From contig JAHDFN010000011.1 of assembly GCA_020628145.1 (NCBI GenBank), positions 1 through 34,970 on the forward strand: 34,970 bases of DNA, given 5' to 3'. The stretch comes from Saprospiraceae bacterium. Its GTDB lineage: Bacteria; Bacteroidota; Bacteroidia; Chitinophagales; Saprospiraceae. A model generated the notes under the pieces. It was not told the DNA's origin, did not search any database, and saw only the letters and a list, made by a program, of their open reading frames with translations. Below are positions 18,088 through 26,373 of this stretch, piece after piece. Positions within the stretch are counted from its first letter, which is position 1, and the number at the start of each line of letters is the position of its first letter. Made by a program: the position numbers and the translations under genes.

Positions 18088-19260
18088 CTAATCGAAACGT
18101 ATAACTCCCCAAAATGAGCCTGATTTAACCCATGATTTTTTATGATAAACATCATTGGCATCATCCAAAACAATCTCTGTTAACTGCTTCCCCATTGCAG
18201 AAAAATATCCTTTTTTCCTGTTTTTATCAGACACAATGACAAAATCTTCACCAGCGGTATAAATGGTATCATAAATGGGGGAAACAATCATTTTCTGTGC
18301 TTCAAAATCAAAGACTCCATATTGGTCAATGATATTCGACCAAGCCCATAATTTCCGAGGTTCCTTATGTTTTCTTTTGAATTTCGGTTGATTAACAATG
18401 ATAAGGGTGTCTGTAAAATCCCGAATTTCAGTAAAACCCAATTCCGGTGAAATAATCATTTCACCATCGGAATTATATGCTCCCTTTCTCAGTTCTACTG
18501 AAAAAGGGTATAGACCTGAAAACATGCCTGAAGTGGAACCGAATTTCTGCGGCTCTATTACAATCTCGAAATTCCGATTGATATAAGCCGTCCCCTGTTC
18601 TTCCACATATATGCGAGCCAAATCCCCTTCGAATTCAAAAATACCTTCCCAATTCCTCGGGGCTTGGAAAAGTATTTTCCCTTTTTTATCAATATAACAG
18701 GGATTATCATAATTGAGATCACTTACGGGGGCTATACCTCCATTGAAATCGCCGCTGTTCGTATATTGGGGTTTGAATAATAATGCTCCGTCCGGATTCA
18801 TGAAACCTTCGGCCGTATTTGTTTTTTCCTTATCCGTCCAGAATTCGCAAAGTAGAACACCCTCCTTGAATTCATGGTTTTTCACACTCCTTACCGGAAG
18901 TTCCGTATTCAAAACAGAGCCATCGTTTTTTAGAAAAACGGTATCGTTACCGATTTCCAATGCATATAATTTTTCCGCTTCGAAATATTCTATGGAATCG
19001 GCAGTCGCCGGATGTATGATTTCATTATCGAACGATATCAACCCGGACTCGAAGCCATCTTCAAAAATGATAAACCGATCTTTCTCGAAAGGATGTTCCT
19101 GCTCGAATCCGATGTCCATGTTTCCATCCAAGTCAATTAAACCGAACTTATCTCCATTTGTGATTTGGGACAATCCATCGGGAAGCATCCTGCCTACATA
19201 TCCCTCACCTAAATCCAGATAAGGTTCCTTGTGCCACTTGGCATTTTTCAAAATTTCCAT
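18088..19260 (-). CDS. WG-repeat-containing protein
   Basis: Repeats such as GDKFGLIDLDGNMDIGFE, ...YIDKKGKILFQAPRNWEG, DQYGVFDFEAQKMIVSPIYDTI. Confidence 0.75.
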   Translation of the reverse strand: MEILKNAKWHKEPYLDLGEGYVGRMLPDGLSQITNGDKFGLIDLDGNMDIGFEQEHPFEKDRFIIFEDGFESGLISFDNEIIHPATADSIEYFEAEKLYALEIGNDTVFLKNDGSVLNTELPVRSVKNHEFKEGVLLCEFWTDKEKTNTAEGFMNPDGALLFKPQYTNSGDFNGGIAPVSDLNYDNPCYIDKKGKILFQAPRNWEGIFEFEGDLARIYVEEQGTAYINRNFEIVIEPQKFGSTSGMFSGLYPFSVELRKGAYNSDGEMIISPELGFTEIRDFTDTLIIVNQPKFKRKHKEPRKLWAWSNIIDQYGVFDFEAQKMIVSPIYDTIYTAGEDFVIVSDKNRKKGYFSAMGKQLTEIVLDDANDVYHKKSWVKSGSFWGVIRFD

Positions 19261-19331
19261 ATGGTAAAATTATCATTTTATTTTTCCACAAAAACATTTT
19301 GAATCTTTTTTTAAAAGTACAAAGCAAAACA

Positions 19332-19401
19332 CAAAACCGGTTCGGTTGTTGTGCGTGGTGTTTGCTCATCTCACACATTATCTTTCACTAGAATTTGCCG
19401 G
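19332..19401. repeat. Dispersed intergenic hairpin repeat, copy 2
   Basis: CAAAACCGGTTCGGTTGTTGTGCGTGGTGTTTGCTCATCTCACACATTATCTTTCACTAGAATTTGCCGG. Confidence 0.6.
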
Positions 19402-19526
19402 ATGGAAAATAAGTTTTGTCCTCGACTTAGATTTTTTCCAAAAAATTGATGGCGACTCGAAATATTCTGAGCCACCATCATAAAAGATACAACATTGAGG
19501 GACAAAGCAAGATTCCAAATTCCCTA

Positions 19527-19961
19527 TTATGCTTGGTTTTTACTTTCCGCCCGTTCCTTTAATTTCAAATTCATTTGTTCGAATCCGGACCTCGTTTCGG
19601 TATCCAGTTTTTTTGAAAACATCCCAACCAGAATACCATTGAATTCTTCTTCATGTTTGAATGTAACGGTTCCATCTTTGTTATCAATAATTTCAAAACT
19701 ATGTTCACCATCGAAAATTCCTTTGAATAACAATTTCCCTATCCAACGGAATTCCGTATTTTCTTTGAAAACCAAAACTTCCGGCGAGAATTTCATTCCT
19801 CCTGCATTGACTTGTATTTTATTTCCTTCCCTTATTTCCCCCGATATGGATTTCAAAAAAGGATTCCATTCTCCATAAGATTCGAAATCCGTTAACACCC
19901 CCCAAACCATCTCCGGAGTAGCAGAGATATTTATTGACGTTTTAATTGCCTTCTTAGCCAT
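19527..19961 (-). CDS. SRPBCC (START/Bet v1-like) family protein
   Basis: IKTSINISATPEMVWGVLTDFESYGEWNPFLKSISGEIREGNKIQV. Confidence 0.88.
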   Translation of the reverse strand: MAKKAIKTSINISATPEMVWGVLTDFESYGEWNPFLKSISGEIREGNKIQVNAGGMKFSPEVLVFKENTEFRWIGKLLFKGIFDGEHSFEIIDNKDGTVTFKHEEEFNGILVGMFSKKLDTETRSGFEQMNLKLKERAESKNQA

Positions 19962-20117
19962 GAGCATTGAGTTTTGGATACAAGGACATGATATCATATC
20001 CTCATATTTTAATTGAAAAATAAAATGTAACACTCCATCATTCAAAGAGCAAGCTTCGAAATGATAAATAGGGAGAGTATTTTTAGATCGGAAAGTGTTT
20101 AGGCAAAAAAAAAAAAA

Positions 20118-20212
20118 TTATTTTGCATGAATCACTCCTTCTTCTATTAAAACCTGGAATGAATCCTCCATCGTTTCTTTCAGTGGACGGAATGCCATTC
20201 CCAATTCTTTTC
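20118..20212 (-). pseudogene. C-terminal remnant of an extended-SDR / NAD-dependent epimerase (dihydroflavonol-reductase-like) gene
   Basis: Minus strand reads ELGMAFRPLKETMEDSFQVLIEEGVIHAK*, the typical C-terminus; the rest is missing. Confidence 0.65.
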
Positions 20213-20237
20213 AAAATTCATGATATAATGTCCACTA

Positions 20238-20298
20238 CAAATGTAAATTCATTTAAAATCGTGGCATAACACAAAATGCAGGAAGATTAACACAAATG
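20238..20298 (-). promoter_or_regulatory. AraC-type tandem operator plus TACATTTG -7 box upstream of the SDR remnant
   Basis: TAACACAAAATGCAG (20267-) and TAACACAAATG (20288-), 21 bp apart; -7 box TACATTTG on the minus strand at 20238-20245. Confidence 0.6.
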
Positions 20299-20301
20299 GC
20301 T

Positions 20302-21210
20302 CTAATTCAGATTTCGATATTCAACGGGCGTATATCCTGTTTTGGATTTGAACAACCTTGTAAAATAATGAGGATAATTAAACCCTAAATCATATGCAAT
20401 TTCACTGATCGGATTTTCGGATCTCAACAAAAGGCTTTTGGCTTTTTCAATGACAAAATCATTAATATGATCCTTTGGTGTCCTACCTGTTTCCTTTTTT
20501 ATCAAATCGCTGAAATAGTGTTGGGACAAATGGGCCTTTTCCGAAAAATATCCGACGGAAGGCAATCCGTCCTGCAAGTGCATTTCCATTTTGAAATATT
20601 CCTTCAATTTCTTTTCGAATTGGGAAACCACCCCCTTGCTTTGATGTGTACGGGTATTGAATTGTCGTTCATAATAACGAAGTGCATAATTCAATAACAA
20701 TTCAAGATTGGAAACCAATACCCGATTACTATGATTATCTATACGCTGTTCATATTCATTCTTAATATTTCCAACGCAGGAATTAATTAGTCTTTCTTCT
20801 TCTTCTGATAAATGAAGGGCTTCGAAAACTTCATAATTGAAAAAAGAATATTCATCTATTCGTTCTCCCAAATGGGAGTCCCTTATGAGATCCGGATGGA
20901 AATACAACATCCAACCCTCCACATCTCCTTTTTCGATAACTTTCGTAAGGGAATAGATTTGTCCGGGTGCAGAAAAAACCATAATCCCTTCTACAAAATC
21001 GAATGAATTCCGGCCGTATTCAATCCCACAACTTTTATCCTTCATTGAAACCATATAGAATTCATAGGACAATTTATAACCTAGCCGGTCTTCGGTTACT
21101 TGTATTTCCCGAGCATTTATCCAAGAAATCAGCGGGTGTTTCGGTTTGGGCAATCCTAACAGGCGATGTAGTTCGCTAATGGATTCTATCTTGATACTTT
21201 TTTCCGACAT
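20302..21210 (-). CDS. AraC-family transcriptional regulator
   Basis: C-terminal HTH: FSEKAHLSQHYFSDLIKKETGRTPKDHINDFVIEKAKSLLLRSENPISEIAYDLGFNYPHYFTRLFKSKTGYTPVEYR. Confidence 0.95.
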   Translation of the reverse strand: MSEKSIKIESISELHRLLGLPKPKHPLISWINAREIQVTEDRLGYKLSYEFYMVSMKDKSCGIEYGRNSFDFVEGIMVFSAPGQIYSLTKVIEKGDVEGWMLYFHPDLIRDSHLGERIDEYSFFNYEVFEALHLSEEEERLINSCVGNIKNEYEQRIDNHSNRVLVSNLELLLNYALRYYERQFNTRTHQSKGVVSQFEKKLKEYFKMEMHLQDGLPSVGYFSEKAHLSQHYFSDLIKKETGRTPKDHINDFVIEKAKSLLLRSENPISEIAYDLGFNYPHYFTRLFKSKTGYTPVEYRNLN

Positions 21211-21270
21211 CTTATCTTTAATTTACAATTGAAACCTTATACAAATATCAATATTCCCTTCGTTCAATGC

Positions 21271-21285
21271 TAACACAAAATGCAG
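21271..21285. promoter_or_regulatory. Third copy of the AraC-type half-site upstream of the araC-like gene
   Basis: TAACACAAAATGCAG, identical over 15 bp to 20267-20281. Confidence 0.55.
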
Positions 21286-21321
21286 ATCGTACAGCATAAA
21301 ACACCGAATGTCTCCCCTGCG

Positions 21322-21765
21322 TCAAGTTAATATTTGTTTGACATGATGCTCCATATGCACGACATAATCCTCGATCAGGTATTTCAATGTAACGGTTTTT
21401 CCATTCGGATTTACCGCCCGATACGCTAAAGTATCATCATCCTGATTTTTCACCAGATGAATGATTTGCTGATTAAGCCCCAACCATAAACGAAGAATAT
21501 CGCCAGCATCCGATGACCGGTATTGGTTGGCTTCCACCAAAGCATCCTGTTCATATGTATTATAATGATACGGGCGTGGTTTGAACTGTATCTCGGTAAA
21601 ACGTTGGATATTATATATGGCCGAATCTATAAGGTGGCCCAAAATTTCTTTCTTCGACCATTGCCCGGAGGATTTTTTAAATCCTAATTCATTATCGGAT
21701 GCCGATTGGATATAATTGGCAACCTGTCTTAGCAAAGACTCATGTTTCAAGATCATTTTTTCCAT
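21322..21765 (-). CDS. DinB-like protein
   Basis: MEKMILKHESLLRQVANYIQSASDNELGFKKSSGQWSKKEILGHLIDSAIYNIQRFTE...DYVVHMEHHVKQI. Confidence 0.85.
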   Translation of the reverse strand: MEKMILKHESLLRQVANYIQSASDNELGFKKSSGQWSKKEILGHLIDSAIYNIQRFTEIQFKPRPYHYNTYEQDALVEANQYRSSDAGDILRLWLGLNQQIIHLVKNQDDDTLAYRAVNPNGKTVTLKYLIEDYVVHMEHHVKQILT

Positions 21766-21926
21766 AATTATTTTATTTAAAAAAAGTAATATCTTGAGAT
21801 GCATTCCGTTAATTCCAGTATCGCTAGGCATCAGCTTATTTTGCAATATACCTTCTTCCTTGCAATTTCATATGACAGCAAGGATAAAAAAAGAACAGGT
21901 TATTTTCTGTTTTAAAAAATTTCGAA

Positions 21927-22763
21927 ATGGCTTTCAATATGAATATTTTATTTCGATTAATAAAATCATTTTTCATATTTTCAATCCTGACCGTATTAAC
22001 ACAAATAGGTGGTCTTGTATATTTAATTTATAGAATTTCATTCGTTTCCAGAAAGCTGAAAAAACTAAAGTTAAAAGAGAGAAGTATTTATTTTATCGCA
22101 TTGTATTTGATTTCAACCTTTATCATTGTTCCTCCCTTTGCAAAAATATCAGGAAGGGTTCCACTTCCATATTTCTCTTCTCATGGACAGCCATTAAAAC
22201 CCGCTAATCCTTTCTATATCATTCTCAATAGAACTTATGTCAGCAAGAAACTTAAAAATACAATCCTCGATATCGCCGAAGAATTCCGAAAAAAACATCC
22301 ACATGATAAATTGGTTTATCTGGATGCTAGTTTCCCCTTTCTTGATGGGTTCCCTTTGCTCCCTCACAAAAGTCATGACGATGGTGAAAAACTGGATTTG
22401 AATTTCATTTATAAAAACAAGAATGGAAAAAGCATCAATAGCTCTCCCAACCTCCTAGGCTACGGGTTTTGTGAAAAACCGAAAAAAAACGAATTCAATC
22501 AACCGCTTACCTGTGAGAGAAAAGGATATTGGCAATATAATTTATTAAACAAGGTATCGCCTAACTTCCATAAGAATGATTACACATTCGACAAAACCGG
22601 CAATAGGGAATTATTACTCATCATAGCCCGACACAAAAACATAATAAAAATATTTATCGAGCCACACCTGAAAAAACGACTGGATTTATCCGATATTTCC
22701 AAAATAAGATTTCATGGCTGTGCAGCAGTCAGACACGATGATCATATCCATATTCAATTATGA
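21927..22763 (+). CDS. Membrane-anchored LAS-type metallopeptidase-like protein (putative)
   Basis: N-terminal TM segments; HKSHDDGEKLDLNF (HxxGxxxD) and C-terminal RHDDHIHIQ resemble LAS metal-binding motifs. Confidence 0.55.
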   Translation: MAFNMNILFRLIKSFFIFSILTVLTQIGGLVYLIYRISFVSRKLKKLKLKERSIYFIALYLISTFIIVPPFAKISGRVPLPYFSSHGQPLKPANPFYIILNRTYVSKKLKNTILDIAEEFRKKHPHDKLVYLDASFPFLDGFPLLPHKSHDDGEKLDLNFIYKNKNGKSINSSPNLLGYGFCEKPKKNEFNQPLTCERKGYWQYNLLNKVSPNFHKNDYTFDKTGNRELLLIIARHKNIIKIFIEPHLKKRLDLSDISKIRFHGCAAVRHDDHIHIQL

Positions 22764-22803
22764 ATAATTTTTTATTATTTTTGAAGACAAAACCTTATCG
22801 ATT

Positions 22804-23286
22804 ATGGATCTTAATTACCTTGCATTTTCCCTTATTTCATTCATCCCATTATTTATCGGTTTTTTCTGGTATCATCCTAAATCCAAAATCATAAAATGGT
22901 CGGGAGAAGTATTCATCAACCCAAAAGAATTGAGCATCCTTCAAATCGTAATGCTTTTCATTCTAAGTCTGACTTTGGTCTATGGGTATATAAACCTTAT
23001 TATTCACCAAATGGGATTTTACGAATTGTTTTTCACAGACATTGTAACAGGCAATAAAGAAGCAGAAAAAATCGTAAATGAATTTCTCGGAAAATATGGA
23101 GACAAGCATCGCCATTTGGGTCACGGCATTTTTCATGGTATAATTAATGCTTTCGTTTTTGCCCTTCCATTTGTGGGCATCCATGCCATCCTTGAAAAAA
23201 GGAACCTAAAATATGTTTTAGTCCACTTCCTGTATTGGCTGACCACTTCAATAGTCATCGGTGGATTGATTTCCGAGTTTGTATAA
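22804..23286 (+). CDS. DUF1761-like membrane protein
   Basis: ISFIPLFIGFFWYHPKSKIIKWSGEVF..., four TM segments. Confidence 0.6.
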   Translation: MDLNYLAFSLISFIPLFIGFFWYHPKSKIIKWSGEVFINPKELSILQIVMLFILSLTLVYGYINLIIHQMGFYELFFTDIVTGNKEAEKIVNEFLGKYGDKHRHLGHGIFHGIINAFVFALPFVGIHAILEKRNLKYVLVHFLYWLTTSIVIGGLISEFV

Positions 23287-23300
23287 AAATCCGGGGCATT

Positions 23301-24008
23301 TTAAAAGACAATCCCCCACCCCAATCCCAAAACCCAGGGTTTCTGTTCTTTATTCAAAAAATAATCCTCATAGTCTTCAAAACGAATGGCGATCAGATTA
23401 TACATTTTATATTCCAACTCCAATACACCATCCAATTTATCGTTTAATTTAAATTTCCTGCCTAATATCATATTGGCTCCGTTAGTCGTATTCAAGAGCA
23501 TCGTCCACCCATGTACGCCCCTATCCACATTTTTGGATTTCATACCGTCGCTACTTACATATTTATAATGCACACTTGTCAGGAAAGGAAAATCGAGGGA
23601 CAAGCCTCCTTGTATATAAATATTTTTCGGTAGATAAACACGAGGATTAAACAGGAAGGAAAAATAATGAAGCCGCTCGACTTGCCTCACATCTATCGGG
23701 GGTGTTCCATGCATTTGGCAATAATCCCAGGAAAGATCACAAACCCAATCGATCCTGAATCCATATTGTCCATATTGCAATCCGAAAACCATCCGCAAAT
23801 TCTCCCATTGACCTATTGCTATTTGAGTACGTAGTGAATTGACATATGCGATTTTTTCATTTTCTCCAGAAGCATTCTTAAAATACACATGCTTACTCAA
23901 ACCATTCGAGAACAGAAAAGAAAATTCATTAGAATTCCTATCCTCCTGTGAAAGAAGATCCGTTAAAGAATAAAGAAGAAAAAAAAGACTCAGAAATACT
24001 GTTTTCAT
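23301..24008 (-). CDS. Outer-membrane beta-barrel-like secreted protein
   Basis: Signal MKTVFLSLFFLLYSLTDLLSQ; alternating strands; C-terminal QKPWVLGLGWGIVF. Confidence 0.6.
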   Translation of the reverse strand: MKTVFLSLFFLLYSLTDLLSQEDRNSNEFSFLFSNGLSKHVYFKNASGENEKIAYVNSLRTQIAIGQWENLRMVFGLQYGQYGFRIDWVCDLSWDYCQMHGTPPIDVRQVERLHYFSFLFNPRVYLPKNIYIQGGLSLDFPFLTSVHYKYVSSDGMKSKNVDRGVHGWTMLLNTTNGANMILGRKFKLNDKLDGVLELEYKMYNLIAIRFEDYEDYFLNKEQKPWVLGLGWGIVF

Positions 24009-24140
24009 TTTATGTAATTTTCATCAATCCCCATAATAAAGATTAAAGATAAAAAACATCATCCCTCCTTCCTAGTACATGTTCAAATGCTCTTGATTTT
24101 TATGATTTTTTCTTGTATTCGAAATCTGTGTACATGACAA

Positions 24141-24212
24141 AATGAAAACCACTAGCCCCGCGTAGTATTTGACCACCTCGCACACTAATTACCCTCACTA
24201 GGCAACGGCACA
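24141..24212. repeat. Dispersed intergenic hairpin repeat, copy 3 (diverged)
   Basis: AAAATGAAAACCACTAGCCCCGCGTAGTATTTGACCACCTCGCACACTAATTACCCTCACTAGGCAACGGCAC. Confidence 0.55.
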
Positions 24213-24412
24213 GTCCGATGGGTTGTTCAAAAAACATTCCTCAACAAGCATAAAGTGGAATTAAAAAACACTGTAATCATCAGCAAAGATGAATTCCTTC
24301 AAAGAGTCCAAGCGATCAATCCTATGTAGAACATATCACAGAATTAACTTTGAGTAAAGTTCTCCTTTCCCAAGCAGAACAGGCTCTTATAAAAGACATT
24401 ATTACGAATTAA
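24206..24412 (+). pseudogene. Degraded ORF remnant of unknown family with one frameshift
   Basis: NGTVRWVVQKTFLNKHKVELKNTVIISKDEFLQRVQAINPM* continues one frame over as YVEHITELTLSKVLLSQAEQALIKDIITN*. Confidence 0.45.
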
Positions 24413-24519
24413 ATTCGTATGTCTAAAATTCATCTGACAAAATATAATCCATTTTCGATAAAAAGGTTATTTTCATTCCCGAAAGCCGAACATGAATACG
24501 ATTTTAATTCATCATTCTT

Positions 24520-25248
24520 ATGAAATCCGTTTTGGGAAATAAAAGGAAAAAGCAAATCACTTCATCCCGACTGGGGAAATACCTCTTATATGCAATTGGT
24601 GAAATCATCCTCATCATTATTGGCATTTTAATAGCTGTCAATATCAACAATTACCAAGAAAAGAAGAAAAACAATACATTAAAATGTGCTTATCTCGATG
24701 AATTGAAAACCACTATTGGGCATGATAAAGATGATGCCATAAGTAACCGGGAGGCTATCGAAAAATGGAATCCGAAATTAATCGATCTGGCTATGGGGAT
24801 TTACGAAAATAAATTATCTGAGACGGATTCCCTGAACGCCAAATTCGGAACGGTCGGCAATTATGTTTATTTCGTCCAGAAAAGCATTTCAAAAATAGAA
24901 GAATTAAAATATTCCAATATAGAACTGATAGAAAACAGGACATTGAAAAATGAAATACTCAGTTATCAAAACGAACAGATTACAGCATTAAGGCACAAGG
25001 AAAAACAATACGAAACCCTGACGGAAGACATCAGGCAATATTATCTTAAAAATTTCGCCGGGTTCAATTACGGCAATGCCAGACCCCACGACCTGAATAA
25101 AATAAAAAATGACAAATTATATTTTGCATTACTCAGGGAAAGGATAGGCAAAAACGGAAACCTCAAAAATCAATATGAGAGATTGGAAAAAAAACAAGAG
25201 GAAATTATCGGAATGATTGGCAAGGAACTTGAAGAATCATGTCAATAA
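24520..25248 (+). CDS. DUF6090-like protein
   Basis: SSRLGKYLLYAIGEIILIIIGILIAVNINNYQEKKKNN N-terminal signature. Confidence 0.8.
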   Translation: MKSVLGNKRKKQITSSRLGKYLLYAIGEIILIIIGILIAVNINNYQEKKKNNTLKCAYLDELKTTIGHDKDDAISNREAIEKWNPKLIDLAMGIYENKLSETDSLNAKFGTVGNYVYFVQKSISKIEELKYSNIELIENRTLKNEILSYQNEQITALRHKEKQYETLTEDIRQYYLKNFAGFNYGNARPHDLNKIKNDKLYFALLRERIGKNGNLKNQYERLEKKQEEIIGMIGKELEESCQ

Positions 25249-25259
25249 ACCCACCGAAT

Positions 25260-25313
25260 AAAAAATTACATTCTAAACCGAATTCGTAAATTCGCTTCGA
25301 TTTAGAATGTAAT
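25260..25313 (-). terminator. Large intrinsic terminator at the 3' end of the beta-glucan locus
   Basis: ATTACATTCTAAA (25265-25277) / TTTAGAATGTAAT (25301-25313), inner CGAATT/AATTCG; followed on the minus strand by a T run. Confidence 0.8.
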
Positions 25314-25365
25314 CAGATTCGGCACTTTTGGCTAAAAACCTTTTATTTCCATCCGAACTTCGTTT

Positions 25366-26250
25366 CTAAAATTTCAATTGTTCATTTTTATCCCACAACC
25401 CCCAATAAGCTCCTACGCCGCCTTCGGCTTCGACTTTCCAAGATTCATCAAAAGAAGAAAAATAAAACATTTCAATATTGTCATTCAATGACCATTGTTG
25501 AGCATTGATGAAATATTGTAAACTATTCTCCATCCCGGCCACAGCTCCTCTTAAACTTCCTCCCTCACTAGGCCATCCTGTTTCCGTAATAATTACTTTT
25601 TTACCTTTGGCAACATCCACCGCCTGCTGATACATTTGTTTCATATAAATCAGGGAGTACTCGAATTGGCAGCCTTCCCAATAGGGATAACAGTTGGCCA
25701 AAATAACATCACAGGCTTCGGTTATGGCCGGATGATCCCTGAACTCATAATAGGCATCCACATAACCGACATCCATATCCGGCAGGTTTTTTTTCACTTC
25801 GTCGATATACGCCAATAATTGTCCTTCTGTCAAATCCCCTCTGTATAATACTTCATTGCCGACCGCAGCAATATCGACATAACCATTTTCGGCTAACTTT
25901 ATTAAACCATCTATTTCCTTTTTATTCATTTCCTCATCCGACCCAAGCCAAGCCCCCACCAATGTTTTTATTCCCAATTCTTTGGCAATTTTAGGAATTA
26001 ATTCATTGCCTTCGACACAGGAAAATGACCGAATCCATTTTATATAAGGCCGGAGGATTTCCAAGCGCCTCCTTACTTGTTTTTCTTCCAAGATATGCCC
26101 CGGGGATTGTCCTTCCTCATAAGCACTGAAACAAATTCCGTGCATACCTTTTTCCAAAATCTTTTGAAATAGGTCACTTAACTCTTCTTTTGATTTGGAT
26201 TGAAGATGATTATCTGTAAGTGCTAAAAATTTTTCTTTCCTATAGGACAT
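25366..26250 (-). CDS. Glycoside hydrolase family 17-like protein, no signal peptide (cytosolic beta-1,3-glucanase or transglycosylase)
   Basis: AAVGNEVLYRGD and VIITETGWPSEGG (GH17 acid/base and nucleophile motifs). Confidence 0.85.
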   Translation of the reverse strand: MSYRKEKFLALTDNHLQSKSKEELSDLFQKILEKGMHGICFSAYEEGQSPGHILEEKQVRRRLEILRPYIKWIRSFSCVEGNELIPKIAKELGIKTLVGAWLGSDEEMNKKEIDGLIKLAENGYVDIAAVGNEVLYRGDLTEGQLLAYIDEVKKNLPDMDVGYVDAYYEFRDHPAITEACDVILANCYPYWEGCQFEYSLIYMKQMYQQAVDVAKGKKVIITETGWPSEGGSLRGAVAGMENSLQYFINAQQWSLNDNIEMFYFSSFDESWKVEAEGGVGAYWGLWDKNEQLKF

Positions 26251-26373
26251 ATTTAAGTAAAATTATGAATTATAAGTGATGTAAGCTTTTGGAAAAAAAG
26301 TGAAATATTTTAAGAGTATGTTTAAAAATAATTCAATAATTCGATTGCAAACCATTTTTCAAACAACTTCGAA

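Noticed and set aside
20105-20117. Run of 13 A residues
   Set aside because: Long homopolymer in AT-rich intergenic DNA next to a decayed gene; no evidence of function and a typical place for sequencing error.
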